Shown: positions 35,729-47,735 of the stretch, piece by piece
Position numbering within the stretch: the first letter of the stretch is position 1
How the letters are laid out: every line of letters begins with the position of its first letter
Assembly: GCF_001667375.1 (NCBI RefSeq)
Contig: NZ_LZIN01000075.1
Coordinates: forward strand, 62,001 to 126,000
Length of the DNA: 64,000 nucleotides
Origin: Mycolicibacter sinensis
GTDB taxonomy: Bacteria; Actinomycetota; Actinomycetes; Mycobacteriales; Mycobacteriaceae
Direction of reading: 5' to 3'
Position numbers and translations under genes: made by a program
Notes under the pieces: generated by a model
Told to the model about the DNA's origin: nothing
Seen by the model: the letters and a program-made list of their open reading frames with translations, nothing else
Database searches by the model: none

Positions 35729-37159
35729 ATGAATTCGGTCCTGTCCCGCGCCCCAAGTCGGCGTGGTGCTCGCAGGCCCGGCTGGACGTTAATGACGGCG
35801 TTGCTGATCCTTGCGATCGCGGCCAGTTCGGCCCTGGTATTCACCAGCCGGGTGGAGCTGTTGAAGCTCGCCGTCATCGTGGCGCTGTGGGCCGCGGTCG
35901 CCGCCGCGTTCGTCTCGGTGATCTACCGGCGGCAAAGCGATGTGGACCAGGCCCGGGCCCGCGACCTGAAGCTGGTCTACGACCTGCAACTGGACCGGGA
36001 GATCTCGGCGCGCCGAGAATACGAGCTGACGGTGGAGTCGCAGCTGCGCCGGGAGCTGGCCTCGGAGCTGCGGGCTCAGGCCGCCGACGAGGTCGCCGGG
36101 TTGCGCAGCGAGCTGGCCGCGCTGCGAACCAATCTGGAGATCCTCTTCGACGCCGACCTGAGTCACCGGCCGGCCCTGGAGCCCGAGCGCACTACGGTTC
36201 GGGCCTACAGCGACTGGGCGCGCTCGGGCGGGGAATCCGGCCCCACCCGGGTCACGCCGGCCGCCGCGTCGTTCTACCCCGAGGACTCGGTCAGCCAAAC
36301 CGCCGAGAACCCGATCATCGATGTTCCCGAGGTGCGGATACCGACCGGCGGAATCCCGATGCCTCAGCCGCAGACGCCGCAGTCGCCCCAGGCGCCGGCC
36401 GAGACCCCCTACCGCGGTTCGCACCGCCGGACCGCCGAAGAAGCGCCGCGCCGAGCCGCCGAAGAAGCGCCGCGCCGAGCCGCCGAAGAGCCGCCGCGCC
36501 GGGCCGCGGAAGAAGTCCAGCAACCCGCGGGCCGTTGGGCGCAGCCGCCGCAGCCCTTCGTCCCACCCGAGCCTCGCAGGGAATCCGAGTCCCGCCGCGA
36601 GCCCGAACCGCCACCCGTTCCGACGGCACCGCCGCCACCATGGGTCGCGCCGACCGCAGCTCCCGCCTGGAAACCGGTTGGCGCCGAGGGCGAATGGCTT
36701 CCGCCGGGCACGCCGGGCAGCAACTGGGCCCCGGAAACCCCCGAAACTCCGGTGACTCCGGCTACTCCCGCGGACTCCGGCCGGCACGGCGTCGCCGAGC
36801 CCAGGCACGCCGGCGAACCGGTGCCCGAGCGCAGCGCCGAGGCACCGTCCCGCCACGGTCGCCACGCCGAACCCGGGGAGCCGGCCGGCGGTCCGGTGAA
36901 CGGTGCCGACGCAGCCGAACGCGGCGACGGGGAGGGACGCCGGCGGGCGCGCTCCCGGCACGCGGCGGACGCGCCCGGCAGCCCTGCCCAGCCGGTGCCG
37001 GCGGAGCCCGCCGGTGCCCCCGCGGCCCGGCATTCCGCCGGGGCCGAGCCGGGAGCCGAGGCCGCCCCGACCACCGGCGGACAGTCGGTGGCCGAACTGC
37101 TGGCCCGGCTGCAGGCCACCCCCTCCGGGGGCCGCCGGCGCCGCCGTCGCGAGGAGTAA
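35729..37159 (+). CDS. DUF6779 membrane-anchored proline-rich protein (Rv3604c orthologue)
   Basis: 476 residues. Two helices near 20-55 form a membrane anchor, followed by a helical, probably coiled-coil stretch (about 70-140) rich in Glu/Arg/Leu. The remaining 330 residues are low-complexity Pro/Glu/Ala/Arg sequence and are probably disordered. It contains a run of near-identical octapeptides (AAEEAPRR). Rv3604c has the same layout. The role is unknown; the anchor plus coiled coil plus disordered tail is like cell-envelope scaffold proteins. The gene starts 102 bp after the DUF3180 gene. Confidence 0.8.
   Translation: MNSVLSRAPSRRGARRPGWTLMTALLILAIAASSALVFTSRVELLKLAVIVALWAAVAAAFVSVIYRRQSDVDQARARDLKLVYDLQLDREISARREYELTVESQLRRELASELRAQAADEVAGLRSELAALRTNLEILFDADLSHRPALEPERTTVRAYSDWARSGGESGPTRVTPAAASFYPEDSVSQTAENPIIDVPEVRIPTGGIPMPQPQTPQSPQAPAETPYRGSHRRTAEEAPRRAAEEAPRRAAEEPPRRAAEEVQQPAGRWAQPPQPFVPPEPRRESESRREPEPPPVPTAPPPPWVAPTAAPAWKPVGAEGEWLPPGTPGSNWAPETPETPVTPATPADSGRHGVAEPRHAGEPVPERSAEAPSRHGRHAEPGEPAGGPVNGADAAERGDGEGRRRARSRHAADAPGSPAQPVPAEPAGAPAARHSAGAEPGAEAAPTTGGQSVAELLARLQATPSGGRRRRRREE
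36431..36513 (+). repeat. 24-bp tandem repeats inside the DUF6779 gene
   Basis: About three and a half copies of a 24-bp unit containing GAAGAAGCGCCGCGCCGA encode AAEEAPRR repeats. The first two units are nearly identical and later ones drift. Copy number could vary between strains. Confidence 0.7.
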
Positions 37160-37283
37160 TACCCGCGCCTGCGACGAATGTCACTCCCCGGGCCGCGGCC
37201 GAGCGGGATACACTCTGCCCGACCGTCCGGTACCCGCAGCGCGGGACTGGAACGAACCAAGAGAACTTGCGAGGTCGTCTGCG

Positions 37284-38177
37284 ATGGTGCAGTTCGACGG
37301 ACTGCGGCCCGCCCGACTCAAGGTAGGCGTCATCTCGGCGGGCCGGGTCGGCACCGCCCTGGGCGTCGCACTGGAGCGGGCCGACCACGTCGTGGTGGCG
37401 TGCAGCGCCATCTCCGAAGAGTCGCGTCAGCGTGCCCGACGGCGGCTGCCCGACACCCTCGTGCGGCCGGCCCCCGATGTCGCCGGCGACTCGGAATTAC
37501 TGCTGCTGTCGGTTCCCGACACCGAACTGGACGGCATCGTGTCCGGCCTGGCCGCCACCGGCGCGGTGCGGGCCGGGACGATCGTCGTGCACACCTCCGG
37601 TGCCACCGGGATCGGCGTGCTGGCGCCGTTGACCGAGCAGGGCTGTCTGCCGCTGGCGATCCACCCCGCGATGACGTTCACCGGCGCGGACTCCGACATC
37701 GATCGGCTGACTGAGAGTTGCTTCGGCATCACCGCCGGCGACGAAATCGGCTATGCCATCGCCGAGGCGCTGACCCTGGAGATCGGCGCCGAGCCGTTCC
37801 GGGTCGACGAAACCGCCCGCACCCTCTACCACGCCGCGCTGTGTCACGGCGGCAACCACGTGGTTACCGTGATCGACGACGCCCTGGCAGCATTGCGGGC
37901 GGCACTGCCCGGTGGTCTGGGGATCAATGACCCCGACGGCGTCGCCGAGCGGGTGCTCGGGCCGCTGGTGCGGGCCGCACTGGCCAACACCCTGCGCGAC
38001 GGGCGGGCCGCGCTGACCGGGCCGGTGGCCCGGGGTGACTCGGTCACCCTGGCCCGGCACCTGCAAGCGCTGGCCGACGTGGACCCCGATCTGGCCGAGG
38101 CCTACCGCACCAACGCGCTGCGCACGGCGCACTGCGCGGACGCCGCCGACGACGTGCTGACGGTGCTGGCCCGGTGA
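37284..38177 (+). CDS. Rossmann-like and DUF2520 domain protein (Rv3603c orthologue)
   Basis: 297 residues resembling a hydroxyacid dehydrogenase or ketopantoate reductase fold. The nucleotide-binding start is [17 protein letters not shown]; the C-terminal DUF2520 helical domain includes [19 protein letters not shown]. It overlaps panC by 4 bp. That position next to panC-panD suggests a role in pantothenate supply, possibly reduction of ketopantoate, but no activity is established. ATG 37284 matches the family start. Confidence 0.82.
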   Translation: MVQFDGLRPARLKVGVISAGRVGTALGVALERADHVVVACSAISEESRQRARRRLPDTLVRPAPDVAGDSELLLLSVPDTELDGIVSGLAATGAVRAGTIVVHTSGATGIGVLAPLTEQGCLPLAIHPAMTFTGADSDIDRLTESCFGITAGDEIGYAIAEALTLEIGAEPFRVDETARTLYHAALCHGGNHVVTVIDDALAALRAALPGGLGINDPDGVAERVLGPLVRAALANTLRDGRAALTGPVARGDSVTLARHLQALADVDPDLAEAYRTNALRTAHCADAADDVLTVLAR

Positions 38178-39112
38178 GGCCGAACGCGCCCACTTTCACC
38201 GCCGGTGGGCTCAACGTGTACGCGCGGCCCGACGAGATCGCTCGCGTCACCCGGGCGCTGCGCTCGACCGGCCGCCGGGTGATGCTGGTGCCGACGATGG
38301 GGGCGCTGCACGACGGCCACCTGGCGCTGGTGCGTGCCGCACGCAGGATGCCCGGCTCGGTGGTGGTGGTGTCGATCTTCGTGAACCCGCTTCAATTCGG
38401 CGCCGGCGAGGACCTCGACGCCTATCCGCGCACCCTCGAAGACGACCTGGCGCTGCTGCGCGGCGAAGGTGTCGAGTTGGCCTTCACCCCGACCGCCGGT
38501 GCGATGTATCCCGACGGTCCGCGCACCGCGGTGCACCCGGGTCCGCTGGGGGCCGAGCTTGAGGGCGCCGCCCGCCCCACACACTTCGCCGGCATGCTCA
38601 CCGTGGTGGGCAAACTGCTGTCGATCGTGCGACCCGACCGGGTGTTCTTCGGCGAGAAGGACTACCAGCAGCTGGTGCTGGTGCGGCAGATGGTCGCCGA
38701 CCTCAACCTGGACGTGACGGTGGTGGGCGTGCCGACAGCGCGCGAACCCGACGGCCTGGCGATGTCGTCGCGCAACCGTTACCTCGACCCGGTGCAGCGC
38801 GAAGCCGCGGCAGCCTTGTCGGCGGCGCTGGCCGCCGCAGAGCACGCCGCGTCGGCGGGAGCGGCCGCGGCACTCGAGGCCGCCCCCGCGGGGCGCGCCG
38901 CGGGGGCGGGGGTCGACGTCGACTACGTGCAGGTGCGCGGTGTCGATCTCGGTCCGGCCCCCGACGAAGGGCCGGCGCGGCTGCTGATCGCCGCCCGGGT
39001 CGGTACCACCCGATTGATCGACAACGCCGCCATAACGCTCGGACTTTCCACCACCGCCGCCTCGGCGTCGGTCGGTTCGGATGGATATCCCGCAGAAAAC
39101 CGGAGGAATTGA
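38174..39112 (+). CDS. panC: Pantothenate synthetase
   Basis: 312-residue ATP-dependent ligase joining pantoate and beta-alanine. The ATP site has [15 protein letters not shown] (HIGH-like) and the KMSKS-equivalent [19 protein letters not shown] binds pantoate. GTG 38174 overlaps the previous stop, and the stop shares a base with panD's ATG. The C-terminal 80 residues are Ala-rich. Orthologue of Rv3602c. Confidence 0.95.
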   Translation: MRPNAPTFTAGGLNVYARPDEIARVTRALRSTGRRVMLVPTMGALHDGHLALVRAARRMPGSVVVVSIFVNPLQFGAGEDLDAYPRTLEDDLALLRGEGVELAFTPTAGAMYPDGPRTAVHPGPLGAELEGAARPTHFAGMLTVVGKLLSIVRPDRVFFGEKDYQQLVLVRQMVADLNLDVTVVGVPTAREPDGLAMSSRNRYLDPVQREAAAALSAALAAAEHAASAGAAAALEAAPAGRAAGAGVDVDYVQVRGVDLGPAPDEGPARLLIAARVGTTRLIDNAAITLGLSTTAASASVGSDGYPAENRRN

Positions 39113-39528
39113 TGTTTCGGACGATGCTCAAGTCGAAGATTCACCGTGCCACGGTCACCCACGCGGACCTGCACTATGTCGGATCGGTGACCATCGACGC
39201 CGATCTGATGGAAGCCGCCGACCTGCTCGAGGGCGAACAGGTGACAATCGTCGACATCGACAACGGCGCTCGGTTGGTCACCTACGCCATTACTGGGAAG
39301 CGCGGCACCGGTGTCATCGGAATCAACGGTGCCGCAGCGCATCTGGTGCATCCCGGCGACCTGGTGATCCTGATCGCCTACGGCACCATGGACGACGCCG
39401 AGGCGCGCCGCTACCAGCCGCGGATCGTGTTCGTCGACTCCGACAACAAGCAGGTCGACCTCGGCAACGACCCGGCCTTCGTGCCGGATGACGTAGCCGA
39501 CCTGCTTTCGCCCAGAAGCGTGGGGTAG
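39112..39528 (+). CDS. panD: Aspartate 1-decarboxylase
   Basis: 138-residue pyruvoyl enzyme making beta-alanine from aspartate. The self-cleavage site Gly24-Ser25 is in HYVGSVTID; Ser25 becomes the pyruvoyl group. The N-terminus [15 protein letters not shown] is typical. It supplies PanC, to which it is coupled by TGATG. Orthologue of Rv3601c, a site of pyrazinamide resistance mutations in M. tuberculosis. Confidence 0.95.
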   Translation: MFRTMLKSKIHRATVTHADLHYVGSVTIDADLMEAADLLEGEQVTIVDIDNGARLVTYAITGKRGTGVIGINGAAAHLVHPGDLVILIAYGTMDDAEARRYQPRIVFVDSDNKQVDLGNDPAFVPDDVADLLSPRSVG

Positions 39529-39530
39529 CC

Positions 39531-40340
39531 GTGCTGCTGGCTATCGACGTCCGTAACACCCACACCGTCATCGGCCTGATCGCCGGGTCGGGTGAGCACG
39601 GAAACGTCGTGCAGCAGTGGCGGATTCGCACCGAAGCGGAGATCACCGCCGACGAGCTGGCCCTGACCCTGGACGGCCTGATCGGCGACGACGGCGAACA
39701 GCTCACCGGCGCTGCCGCGCTGTCCACCGTGCCGTCGGTGCTGCACGAAGTGCGGCTGATGCTCGACCAGTACTGGCCCTCGGTGCCCTCGGTGCTGATC
39801 GAGCCGGGCGTTCGCACCGGGATCCCGCTGCTGGTCGACAACCCCAAAGAAGTCGGCGCCGACCGGATCGTCAACTGCCTGGCCGCTTTCCACAAGTTCA
39901 ACACGGCGGCGATCATCGTCGACTTCGGTTCGTCGATCTGCGTCGACGTCGTCTCGGCCAAGGGCGAGTTCCTGGGCGGCGCCATCGCACCCGGTGTCCA
40001 GATCTCCTCGGATGCCGCCGCGGCCCGCTCGGCGGGGCTGCGCCGGGTGGAGCTCACCCGCCCGCGCTCGGTGATCGGCAAGAACACCGTCGAGTGCATG
40101 CAGGCCGGTGCGGTGTTCGGTTTCGCGGGACTGGTCGACGGGCTGGTGCGCCGGGTACGCGACGATACGCCCGGTCTGGCCGACGCCACCGTGGTGGCCA
40201 CCGGGCACACCGCTCCGCTGTTGCTCGCCGATCTGGAAACGGTCGGCCACTACGACGCCAACCTCACCCTGGACGGGCTGCGATTGGTCTTCGAACGCAA
40301 CCGGGACAGTCAACGGGGCAGGCTGCGGCCGGCGCGCTGA
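39531..40340 (+). CDS. coaX: Type III pantothenate kinase
   Basis: 269-residue acetate/sugar-kinase-fold enzyme phosphorylating pantothenate. The phosphate loop is [15 protein letters not shown], where the DxxNT pattern matches M. tuberculosis; [25 protein letters not shown] and [11 protein letters not shown] are further family motifs. GTG start 3 bp after the panD stop. In M. tuberculosis CoaX is present alongside the essential CoaA and its contribution is debated. Confidence 0.93.
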   Translation: MLLAIDVRNTHTVIGLIAGSGEHGNVVQQWRIRTEAEITADELALTLDGLIGDDGEQLTGAAALSTVPSVLHEVRLMLDQYWPSVPSVLIEPGVRTGIPLLVDNPKEVGADRIVNCLAAFHKFNTAAIIVDFGSSICVDVVSAKGEFLGGAIAPGVQISSDAAAARSAGLRRVELTRPRSVIGKNTVECMQAGAVFGFAGLVDGLVRRVRDDTPGLADATVVATGHTAPLLLADLETVGHYDANLTLDGLRLVFERNRDSQRGRLRPAR

Positions 40341-40370
40341 GCTTCTGCCGGTTGATTAAGCTGGCCAGTC

Positions 40371-41897
40371 GTGAGCTCCGCCGATACCCCAGACACGTCG
40401 CCGCAACAGGATCCCGACCTCCCCGAGCAGTTCCGGATCCGCCGCGACAAGCGGGCGCGGTTGCTGGAGCAGGGCCGTGACCCGTACCCGGTCGCGGTGG
40501 ATCGCACCCACACTCTCGCCGAGATTCGGGCCTCCTACCCCGACCTTGCCGCCGACACCACCACCGGCGACGTCGTCGGCGTCGCCGGCCGGGTGGTGTT
40601 CGCCCGCAACTCCGGCAAGCTGTGCTTCGCCACCCTGCAGGAGGGTGACGGCACCCAGCTGCAGGTGATGGTCAGCCTGGCCAGCGTCGGCGAACAGGAA
40701 TTGGACGCGTGGAAGGCCGACGTCGACCTGGGCGACATCGTCTACGTGCGCGGTGAGGTGATCAGCTCCCGCCGCGGCGAGCTGTCGGTGCTGGCGGACG
40801 CCTGGCAGATGGCGTCCAAGTCGTTGCGGCCGCTGCCGGTCGCGCACAAGGAGATGAGCGAGGAATCCCGCGTTCGGCAGCGCTACGTCGACCTGATCGT
40901 CCGCCCGGAGGCGCGCACCGTGGCCCGCCAGCGGATCGCGGTGATTCGCGCGGTGCGTCACGCGCTGGAGCGCCGCGGATTCCTCGAAGTGGAAACACCG
41001 ATGTTGCAGACGTTGGCCGGTGGGGCGGCCGCCCGGCCGTTTGTCACCCATTCGAACGCGCTCGACGCGGACCTTTACCTGCGAATCGCACCCGAACTGT
41101 TCCTGAAACGGTGCGTTGTCGGCGGGTTCGACCGGGTCTTCGAACTGAATCGGGTGTTCCGGAACGAAGGCGCCGATTCCACCCATTCGCCCGAGTTCTC
41201 GATGTTGGAGACCTACCAGGCCTATGGCACCTACGACGACTCGGCCGTGGCCACTCGGGAGATTATTCAAGAGGTCGCCGACGAGGTGATCGGCACTCGT
41301 CAACTGCCGTTGCCCGACGGCAGCATCTACGACATTGACGGCGAATGGGCGACAGTTGAAATGTATCCGTCACTGTCCGAAGCGATCGGTGAGGAGATCA
41401 CTCCGGCGACCCCCGTCGACCGGTTATGGGCCGTCGCCGACGAGCGGGGAGTCGAAATTCCCCGAGACCGTGGTTATGGGCACGGCAAGCTGGTCGAAGA
41501 GTTGTGGGAACACGCGGTGGGCAATGCCCTGAGCGCACCCACGTTCGTCCGGGATTTCCCGGTGGAGACGACGCCCCTGACCCGCCAGCATCGCAGTATC
41601 GACGGTGTCACCGAGAAGTGGGACCTGTACATGCGCGGCGTCGAGCTGGCCACCGGTTACTCCGAGCTCATCGACCCGGTGGTGCAGCGCGAACGCTTTG
41701 CGGCCCAAGCGCGTGCCGCGGCGGCCGGCGACGACGAGGCGATGCCGCTCGACGAGGACTTCCTGGCGGCGATGGAACACGCGATGCCGCCGTGCACCGG
41801 CACCGGAATGGGTATCGACCGCCTGCTGATGGTCTTGACGGGTCTGTCAATTCGCGAGACTGTTTTGTTCCCGATTGTTCGGCGTCACGGCAACTGA
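40371..41897 (+). CDS. lysS: Lysyl-tRNA synthetase, class II
   Basis: 508-residue enzyme charging tRNA-Lys. The OB-fold anticodon domain (about 55-150) precedes the class II catalytic core: motif 1 around [23 protein letters not shown], motif 2 in [20 protein letters not shown] and motif 3 in [15 protein letters not shown]. The GTG start follows coaX by 30 bp. From about 41000 to the end, codons ending in A or T become more frequent than in the first half, which may indicate gene conversion. Orthologue of Rv3598c. Confidence 0.95.
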   Translation: MSSADTPDTSPQQDPDLPEQFRIRRDKRARLLEQGRDPYPVAVDRTHTLAEIRASYPDLAADTTTGDVVGVAGRVVFARNSGKLCFATLQEGDGTQLQVMVSLASVGEQELDAWKADVDLGDIVYVRGEVISSRRGELSVLADAWQMASKSLRPLPVAHKEMSEESRVRQRYVDLIVRPEARTVARQRIAVIRAVRHALERRGFLEVETPMLQTLAGGAAARPFVTHSNALDADLYLRIAPELFLKRCVVGGFDRVFELNRVFRNEGADSTHSPEFSMLETYQAYGTYDDSAVATREIIQEVADEVIGTRQLPLPDGSIYDIDGEWATVEMYPSLSEAIGEEITPATPVDRLWAVADERGVEIPRDRGYGHGKLVEELWEHAVGNALSAPTFVRDFPVETTPLTRQHRSIDGVTEKWDLYMRGVELATGYSELIDPVVQRERFAAQARAAAAGDDEAMPLDEDFLAAMEHAMPPCTGTGMGIDRLLMVLTGLSIRETVLFPIVRRHGN

Positions 41898-42014
41898 TCG
41901 GCCCGCTCGCCTGTTGTGTTGAAGCAGGCGTATTTTTATGGCACATTGGTCCGCGAGGTCGAATGCGGCTTTGCGCACAGTTTGCAGCTGAAAGCTAACC
42001 GAGGGGCAACTAAT

Positions 42015-42350
42015 ATGGCGAAAAAAGTGACCGTCACCTTGATCGATGATTTCGATGGTGAGGGTGCCGCCGACGAAACGGTCGAATTCGGGCTGGACGG
42101 GGTCACCTATGAGATCGACCTTTCAAGCAAGAATGCCTCGAAACTGCGCGCGGAGTTGAAGAAGTGGGCCGACGCGGGCCGTCGGGTCGGTGGTCGCCGG
42201 CGGGGACGGTCCGGGGGTGGCCGCCGCGGAACGATCGACCGTGAACAGAGCGCCGCCATCCGTGAATGGGCCCGCCGCAACGGCCACAACGTGTCGACCC
42301 GCGGCCGTATCCCGGCCGACATCATCGACGCATTTCACGCTGCCACCTGA
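42015..42350 (+). CDS. lsr2: Nucleoid-associated silencer Lsr2
   Basis: 111-residue H-NS-like protein that binds AT-rich DNA, bridges it and silences foreign genes. The N-terminal oligomerisation domain is [20 protein letters not shown]; the DNA-binding domain (about 65-111) has the RGR motif in [16 protein letters not shown], which inserts in the minor groove. A basic Gly/Arg linker joins them. GAGGGG precedes the ATG. The AT-rich stretch at 41928-41945 probably holds its promoter. A 57-bp repeat begins directly after the stop. Confidence 0.96.
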   Translation: MAKKVTVTLIDDFDGEGAADETVEFGLDGVTYEIDLSSKNASKLRAELKKWADAGRRVGGRRRGRSGGGRRGTIDREQSAAIREWARRNGHNVSTRGRIPADIIDAFHAAT

Positions 42351-42458
42351 GCCGAAGCTGGGACCGCCGCATGAACCCGGAGGTTCAGCGAGGCTCGACG
42401 GAGGAGAGCCGAAGCTGGGACCGCCGCATGAACCGAGCGGTTCAGCGAGGCTCGACGA
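42351..42458 (-). repeat. 57-bp dispersed repeat, locus 4 (one full and two partial units)
   Basis: A partial unit (42351-42377), a full unit (42378-42434) and a second partial unit (42435-42458) lie head to tail with 57-bp spacing. The array starts at the base after the lsr2 stop codon and may form the lsr2 terminator. The rest of the 349-bp gap to clpC1 holds the promoter region. Confidence 0.88.
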
Positions 42459-42467
42459 TCCCGGCAT

Positions 42468-42482
42468 TTCGCTCCTGGCGAA
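42468..42482. promoter_or_regulatory. ClgR-like operator upstream of clpC1
   Basis: TTCGC-TCCTG-GCGAA is a perfect dyad fitting the actinobacterial ClgR pattern CGCT-N4-GCG with flanking A/T. ClgR activates clp protease genes in mycobacteria and corynebacteria. It lies about 220 bp before the clpC1 start codon, so a long leader or a downstream promoter is implied. Confidence 0.5.
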
Positions 42483-42699
42483 CCGGGTGACCCATCGGAA
42501 CGCATTCCGGCGCCCCAGCGTTGCTCTCTTGCGTCAGGTGCCAGGCCTTTCGAGGTCTGCCATCGCAAGCGTTCGATTCGGTACGCATTGCCCGGCAGGT
42601 CACAGCGCGCTCGGCCGCCCACTACAGTGGACGGCAGGTGCGCGAGGCCGAGCCAAGGCCGACCAAGTACCGATGGTGAGGGAGAGCAGGTAGCCGCCG

Positions 42700-45219
<2,520 letters not shown>

Positions 45220-45228
45220 CCGAGAAGA

Positions 45229-45270
45229 CACGAAAGCCCCCTTTTCCGTGAGGATTTGGGGGCTTTCGTG
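45229..45270. terminator. Bidirectional terminator between clpC1 and lpqF
   Basis: A perfect 13-bp stem pairs CACGAAAGCCCCC (45229-45241) with GGGGGCTTTCGTG (45258-45270) across a 16-nt loop. It lies between the stop codons of two convergent genes, with U-rich loop bases but no trailing U-tract. Confidence 0.85.
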
Positions 45271-45283
45271 ACTGCTCGCCCGC

Positions 45284-46627
45284 TCAGCGCGCTACCGGCA
45301 GCAGGCCGAAAGCCTGCTTGGCGATCTGCAGCATCCAGCTGCCGACGCTCTTGCCGTGGTCACGCGGCCAGTTGAGCTGGAAGCTGACCACCCACGGCTG
45401 GCCGGTCGCGTCGACGGCGTACCAGCTGAAGGTCAGATCGCCGGGCAACCCACCGGCTTTGGCGCCGATATAGGGCCAATCGGCGCGGCTCAAGTCGATG
45501 CCGCGCACCGCGGACAGGATCTGCTTGACCGGCGCGGCCTTGCCCACCGCACCGGCTTGCAGCGCGACGTGCACCCGGCAGATGTCCTCGGCGCTGCCGT
45601 ACCACTCGGCGCCATACGCCGAGGCCGGAATGTGCGCGCGGACCGGATCCGGTTCATACGGCCGGGAGTTGGCTTGCTGCAGCAGCTTCGCGCGCTGCTC
45701 CGGCGAGCCGTACTGCCATTGCTCGCGCAGGTCCGGTTTGCCCCAGCCCACCGAGAACAGTTCGTACATGGTGGGAAACGGCGTCATGCTGGCCGGGTCG
45801 TGGTGCCCGGCCGCCACCAGTGCCCGCTCGACGGCTCGGGTGCCCACCCGGCCGATCAGCAGATCGGTCGCCATGTTGTCGCTGGTGGCGATCATCTTCT
45901 CGGCGGCCTTGCGCACCGAGACGTGGGCGCCCTCGGGCAGTTTCTCCAGCCCGGACGACCCGACCACCTTGGCCCGGCCGGTGATGGTCAGCGGGTCGTC
46001 CCAGGACACCCGCCCGGCCTTCACCTCGTTGGCCACCGCCAGCAGCACATACAGCTTGAAGATCGATGCCAGCGGCAGCGACTGGCTGGTGTTGGTGCCG
46101 GCCACCGGCGTGCACGCGCCGCCCTCGATGCGGGAGGCCTGGTAGGAGTAGCGGGCGCCGGTCCTACTCAGCACCGCGTCGACGTCATGCCAGGAGTGGA
46201 TGGGTGGGGCCTCGGTGGTGGGCTTGAACAGGTCCACCATCCCGTTGTCGTCAGTGCGGATCCGGATGTCCTGGCGGGCACCGTAGGAGGTCGTCAGGTG
46301 CAGGGTGGCCGTGCCGGCCCGGATGTCGACGCCGTCGAGGCGGAACGGTCGATCCCACCACAGCGATTCCATGGTGGTGACGACCTGATCCACCTTGTCC
46401 GGTGCGGCCAGGGTGGCCACCCCGACCGGGCCGATCGGCCAGTCGGAGTTCAACATGTCCATGGTCTGCTTGGCGCGCAGCCCGGGCGGGGTCTTGGTGG
46501 AGATCGTCACCGGGCCGGTGTCCGGCTCCGAAGGTGCTGCGGGGGAGGGCGCGCAACCGGCAGCCGATGCGGCAGCGATGGCCGCCAGGCTTACCGTGGC
46601 CGTCCATACCGCCAGGTGTCGCCGCAC
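45284..46627 (-). CDS. lpqF: Lipoprotein LpqF, serine hydrolase/beta-lactamase-like
   Basis: 447-residue exported lipoprotein (Rv3593). The signal segment ends in the lipobox ASAAGC. The C-terminal domain has the class A beta-lactamase-like fold: nucleophile motif SIFK in LASIFKLYVLL, SDN in MIATSDNMATD and a KAG triad equivalent in GAKAGGLPGDL. It may act on cell-wall peptides or lipids; the substrate is unknown. GTG 46627 overlaps the position of the mhuD stop, so the two form an operon. Confidence 0.88.
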   Translation of the reverse strand: MRRHLAVWTATVSLAAIAAASAAGCAPSPAAPSEPDTGPVTISTKTPPGLRAKQTMDMLNSDWPIGPVGVATLAAPDKVDQVVTTMESLWWDRPFRLDGVDIRAGTATLHLTTSYGARQDIRIRTDDNGMVDLFKPTTEAPPIHSWHDVDAVLSRTGARYSYQASRIEGGACTPVAGTNTSQSLPLASIFKLYVLLAVANEVKAGRVSWDDPLTITGRAKVVGSSGLEKLPEGAHVSVRKAAEKMIATSDNMATDLLIGRVGTRAVERALVAAGHHDPASMTPFPTMYELFSVGWGKPDLREQWQYGSPEQRAKLLQQANSRPYEPDPVRAHIPASAYGAEWYGSAEDICRVHVALQAGAVGKAAPVKQILSAVRGIDLSRADWPYIGAKAGGLPGDLTFSWYAVDATGQPWVVSFQLNWPRDHGKSVGSWMLQIAKQAFGLLPVAR

Positions 46628-46631
46628 GGGC

Positions 46632-46949
46632 CTACGCCTGGGCGGCGGTTCCGGCAACGTCCAACACGACCTCGAATTCCAGCAGGCTGGCACCGGTAGC
46701 GACGGGGTTCTTGCTGGCCTGGGCGTGTGCCTCGGCGCTGCGCCCGGTCGCCCAGGCCTGGAACGCCTCATCGGATTCCCACGTGGTGACCACGAAGTAG
46801 CGGTCCTCGCCCTTGACCGGCCGCAGCAGCTGGAAGCCCAGGAAACCGGGTGAAGAGTCCACCGTGTGCGCTCGGTTGGCGAACCGTTTCTCCAGCTCGG
46901 GACCGGCGCCCGGGGGTACCTCGATTGCGTTGATCTTCACCACTGCCAT
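46632..46949 (-). CDS. mhuD: Heme-degrading monooxygenase MhuD
   Basis: 105-residue ferredoxin-like dimeric enzyme, exactly the length of Rv3592. It degrades heme to mycobilin and iron without releasing carbon monoxide, helping use of host heme iron. The key residues are present: Asn7, Trp66 and the heme ligand His75. The ATG is shortly after TAGGC on the opposite strand of the divergent hydrolase gene. It is first in the mhuD-lpqF operon; no iron-regulator (IdeR) box was recognised. Confidence 0.95.
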   Translation of the reverse strand: MAVVKINAIEVPPGAGPELEKRFANRAHTVDSSPGFLGFQLLRPVKGEDRYFVVTTWESDEAFQAWATGRSAEAHAQASKNPVATGASLLEFEVVLDVAGTAAQA

Positions 46950-46964
46950 ACGGCCTAGGCTACC

Positions 46965-47735
46965 GTGCCCCGGGTGGACACCGGGCCGAGCGAGCTGCTG
47001 ACCTATCGCGGTGGCCACGGGACGCCGCTGGTCCTGGTGCACGGGCTGATGGGCCGCGGCAGCACCTGGCCGCGGCAGCTGCCGTGGCTGACCCGGCTGG
47101 GGGCGGTCTACACCTACGACGCGCCGTGGCACCGTGGCCGCGACGTCGTCGACCCGCATCCGATCTCCACCGAACGCTTCGTGGCCGACCTGGCCGCCGC
47201 GGTACAGCAGCTGCCGGGCCCGGTGCGCCTGGTGGGTCACTCGATGGGTGCGCTGCATTCCTGGTGCCTGGCGGCCCGCCATCCGGAGCTGGTCTCCGCG
47301 CTGGTGGTCGAAGACATGGCGCCGGACTTCCGGGGCCGCACCACCGGGCCGTGGGAACCGTGGGTGCATGCCCTGCCCGTCGAGTTCGCCCGGGCAGATC
47401 AGGTGGTGGCCGAATTCGGCGACGTCGCGGGGCGGTACTTCCTGGAAGCCTTCGACCGCACCGCTACCGGCTGGCGGCTGCACGGTCAACCCGCGCGTTG
47501 GGTGCAGATCGCTGCCGAGTGGGGCACCCGCGACTACTGGGGCCAGTGGCGCGCGGTGCAGGTGCCGTCGTTGCTGATCGAAGCCGGGAACTCGGTGACG
47601 CCCCCGGGCCAGATGAGCGAGATGCATCGCATCGCCTCGGCCAGTACCTACTTGCGCGTTCCCGATGCCGGTCACCTGGTGCACGACGAGGCGCCGCAGC
47701 TCTATCGCGAGGCCGTCGAGTCGTTTCTGTCCTGA
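46965..47735 (+). CDS. Alpha/beta-hydrolase (Rv3591c orthologue)
   Basis: 256-residue hydrolase. The oxyanion motif is LVHGLMGRGSTWP, the nucleophile elbow is VGHSMGALHSW and the catalytic His is in PDAGHLVHDE; the acid is probably in LLIEAGNSV or nearby. There is no signal peptide. Substrate unknown. GTG 46965 is used, with a second GTG three codons later. It is divergent from mhuD and overlaps the convergent mutY gene by 34 bp at the 3' end. Confidence 0.85.
   Translation: MPRVDTGPSELLTYRGGHGTPLVLVHGLMGRGSTWPRQLPWLTRLGAVYTYDAPWHRGRDVVDPHPISTERFVADLAAAVQQLPGPVRLVGHSMGALHSWCLAARHPELVSALVVEDMAPDFRGRTTGPWEPWVHALPVEFARADQVVAEFGDVAGRYFLEAFDRTATGWRLHGQPARWVQIAAEWGTRDYWGQWRAVQVPSLLIEAGNSVTPPGQMSEMHRIASASTYLRVPDAGHLVHDEAPQLYREAVESFLS

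Noticed and set aside
42351..42458. CRISPR-like direct repeats
   Set aside because: Units are contiguous 57-bp copies without unique spacers, and no cas gene is nearby.
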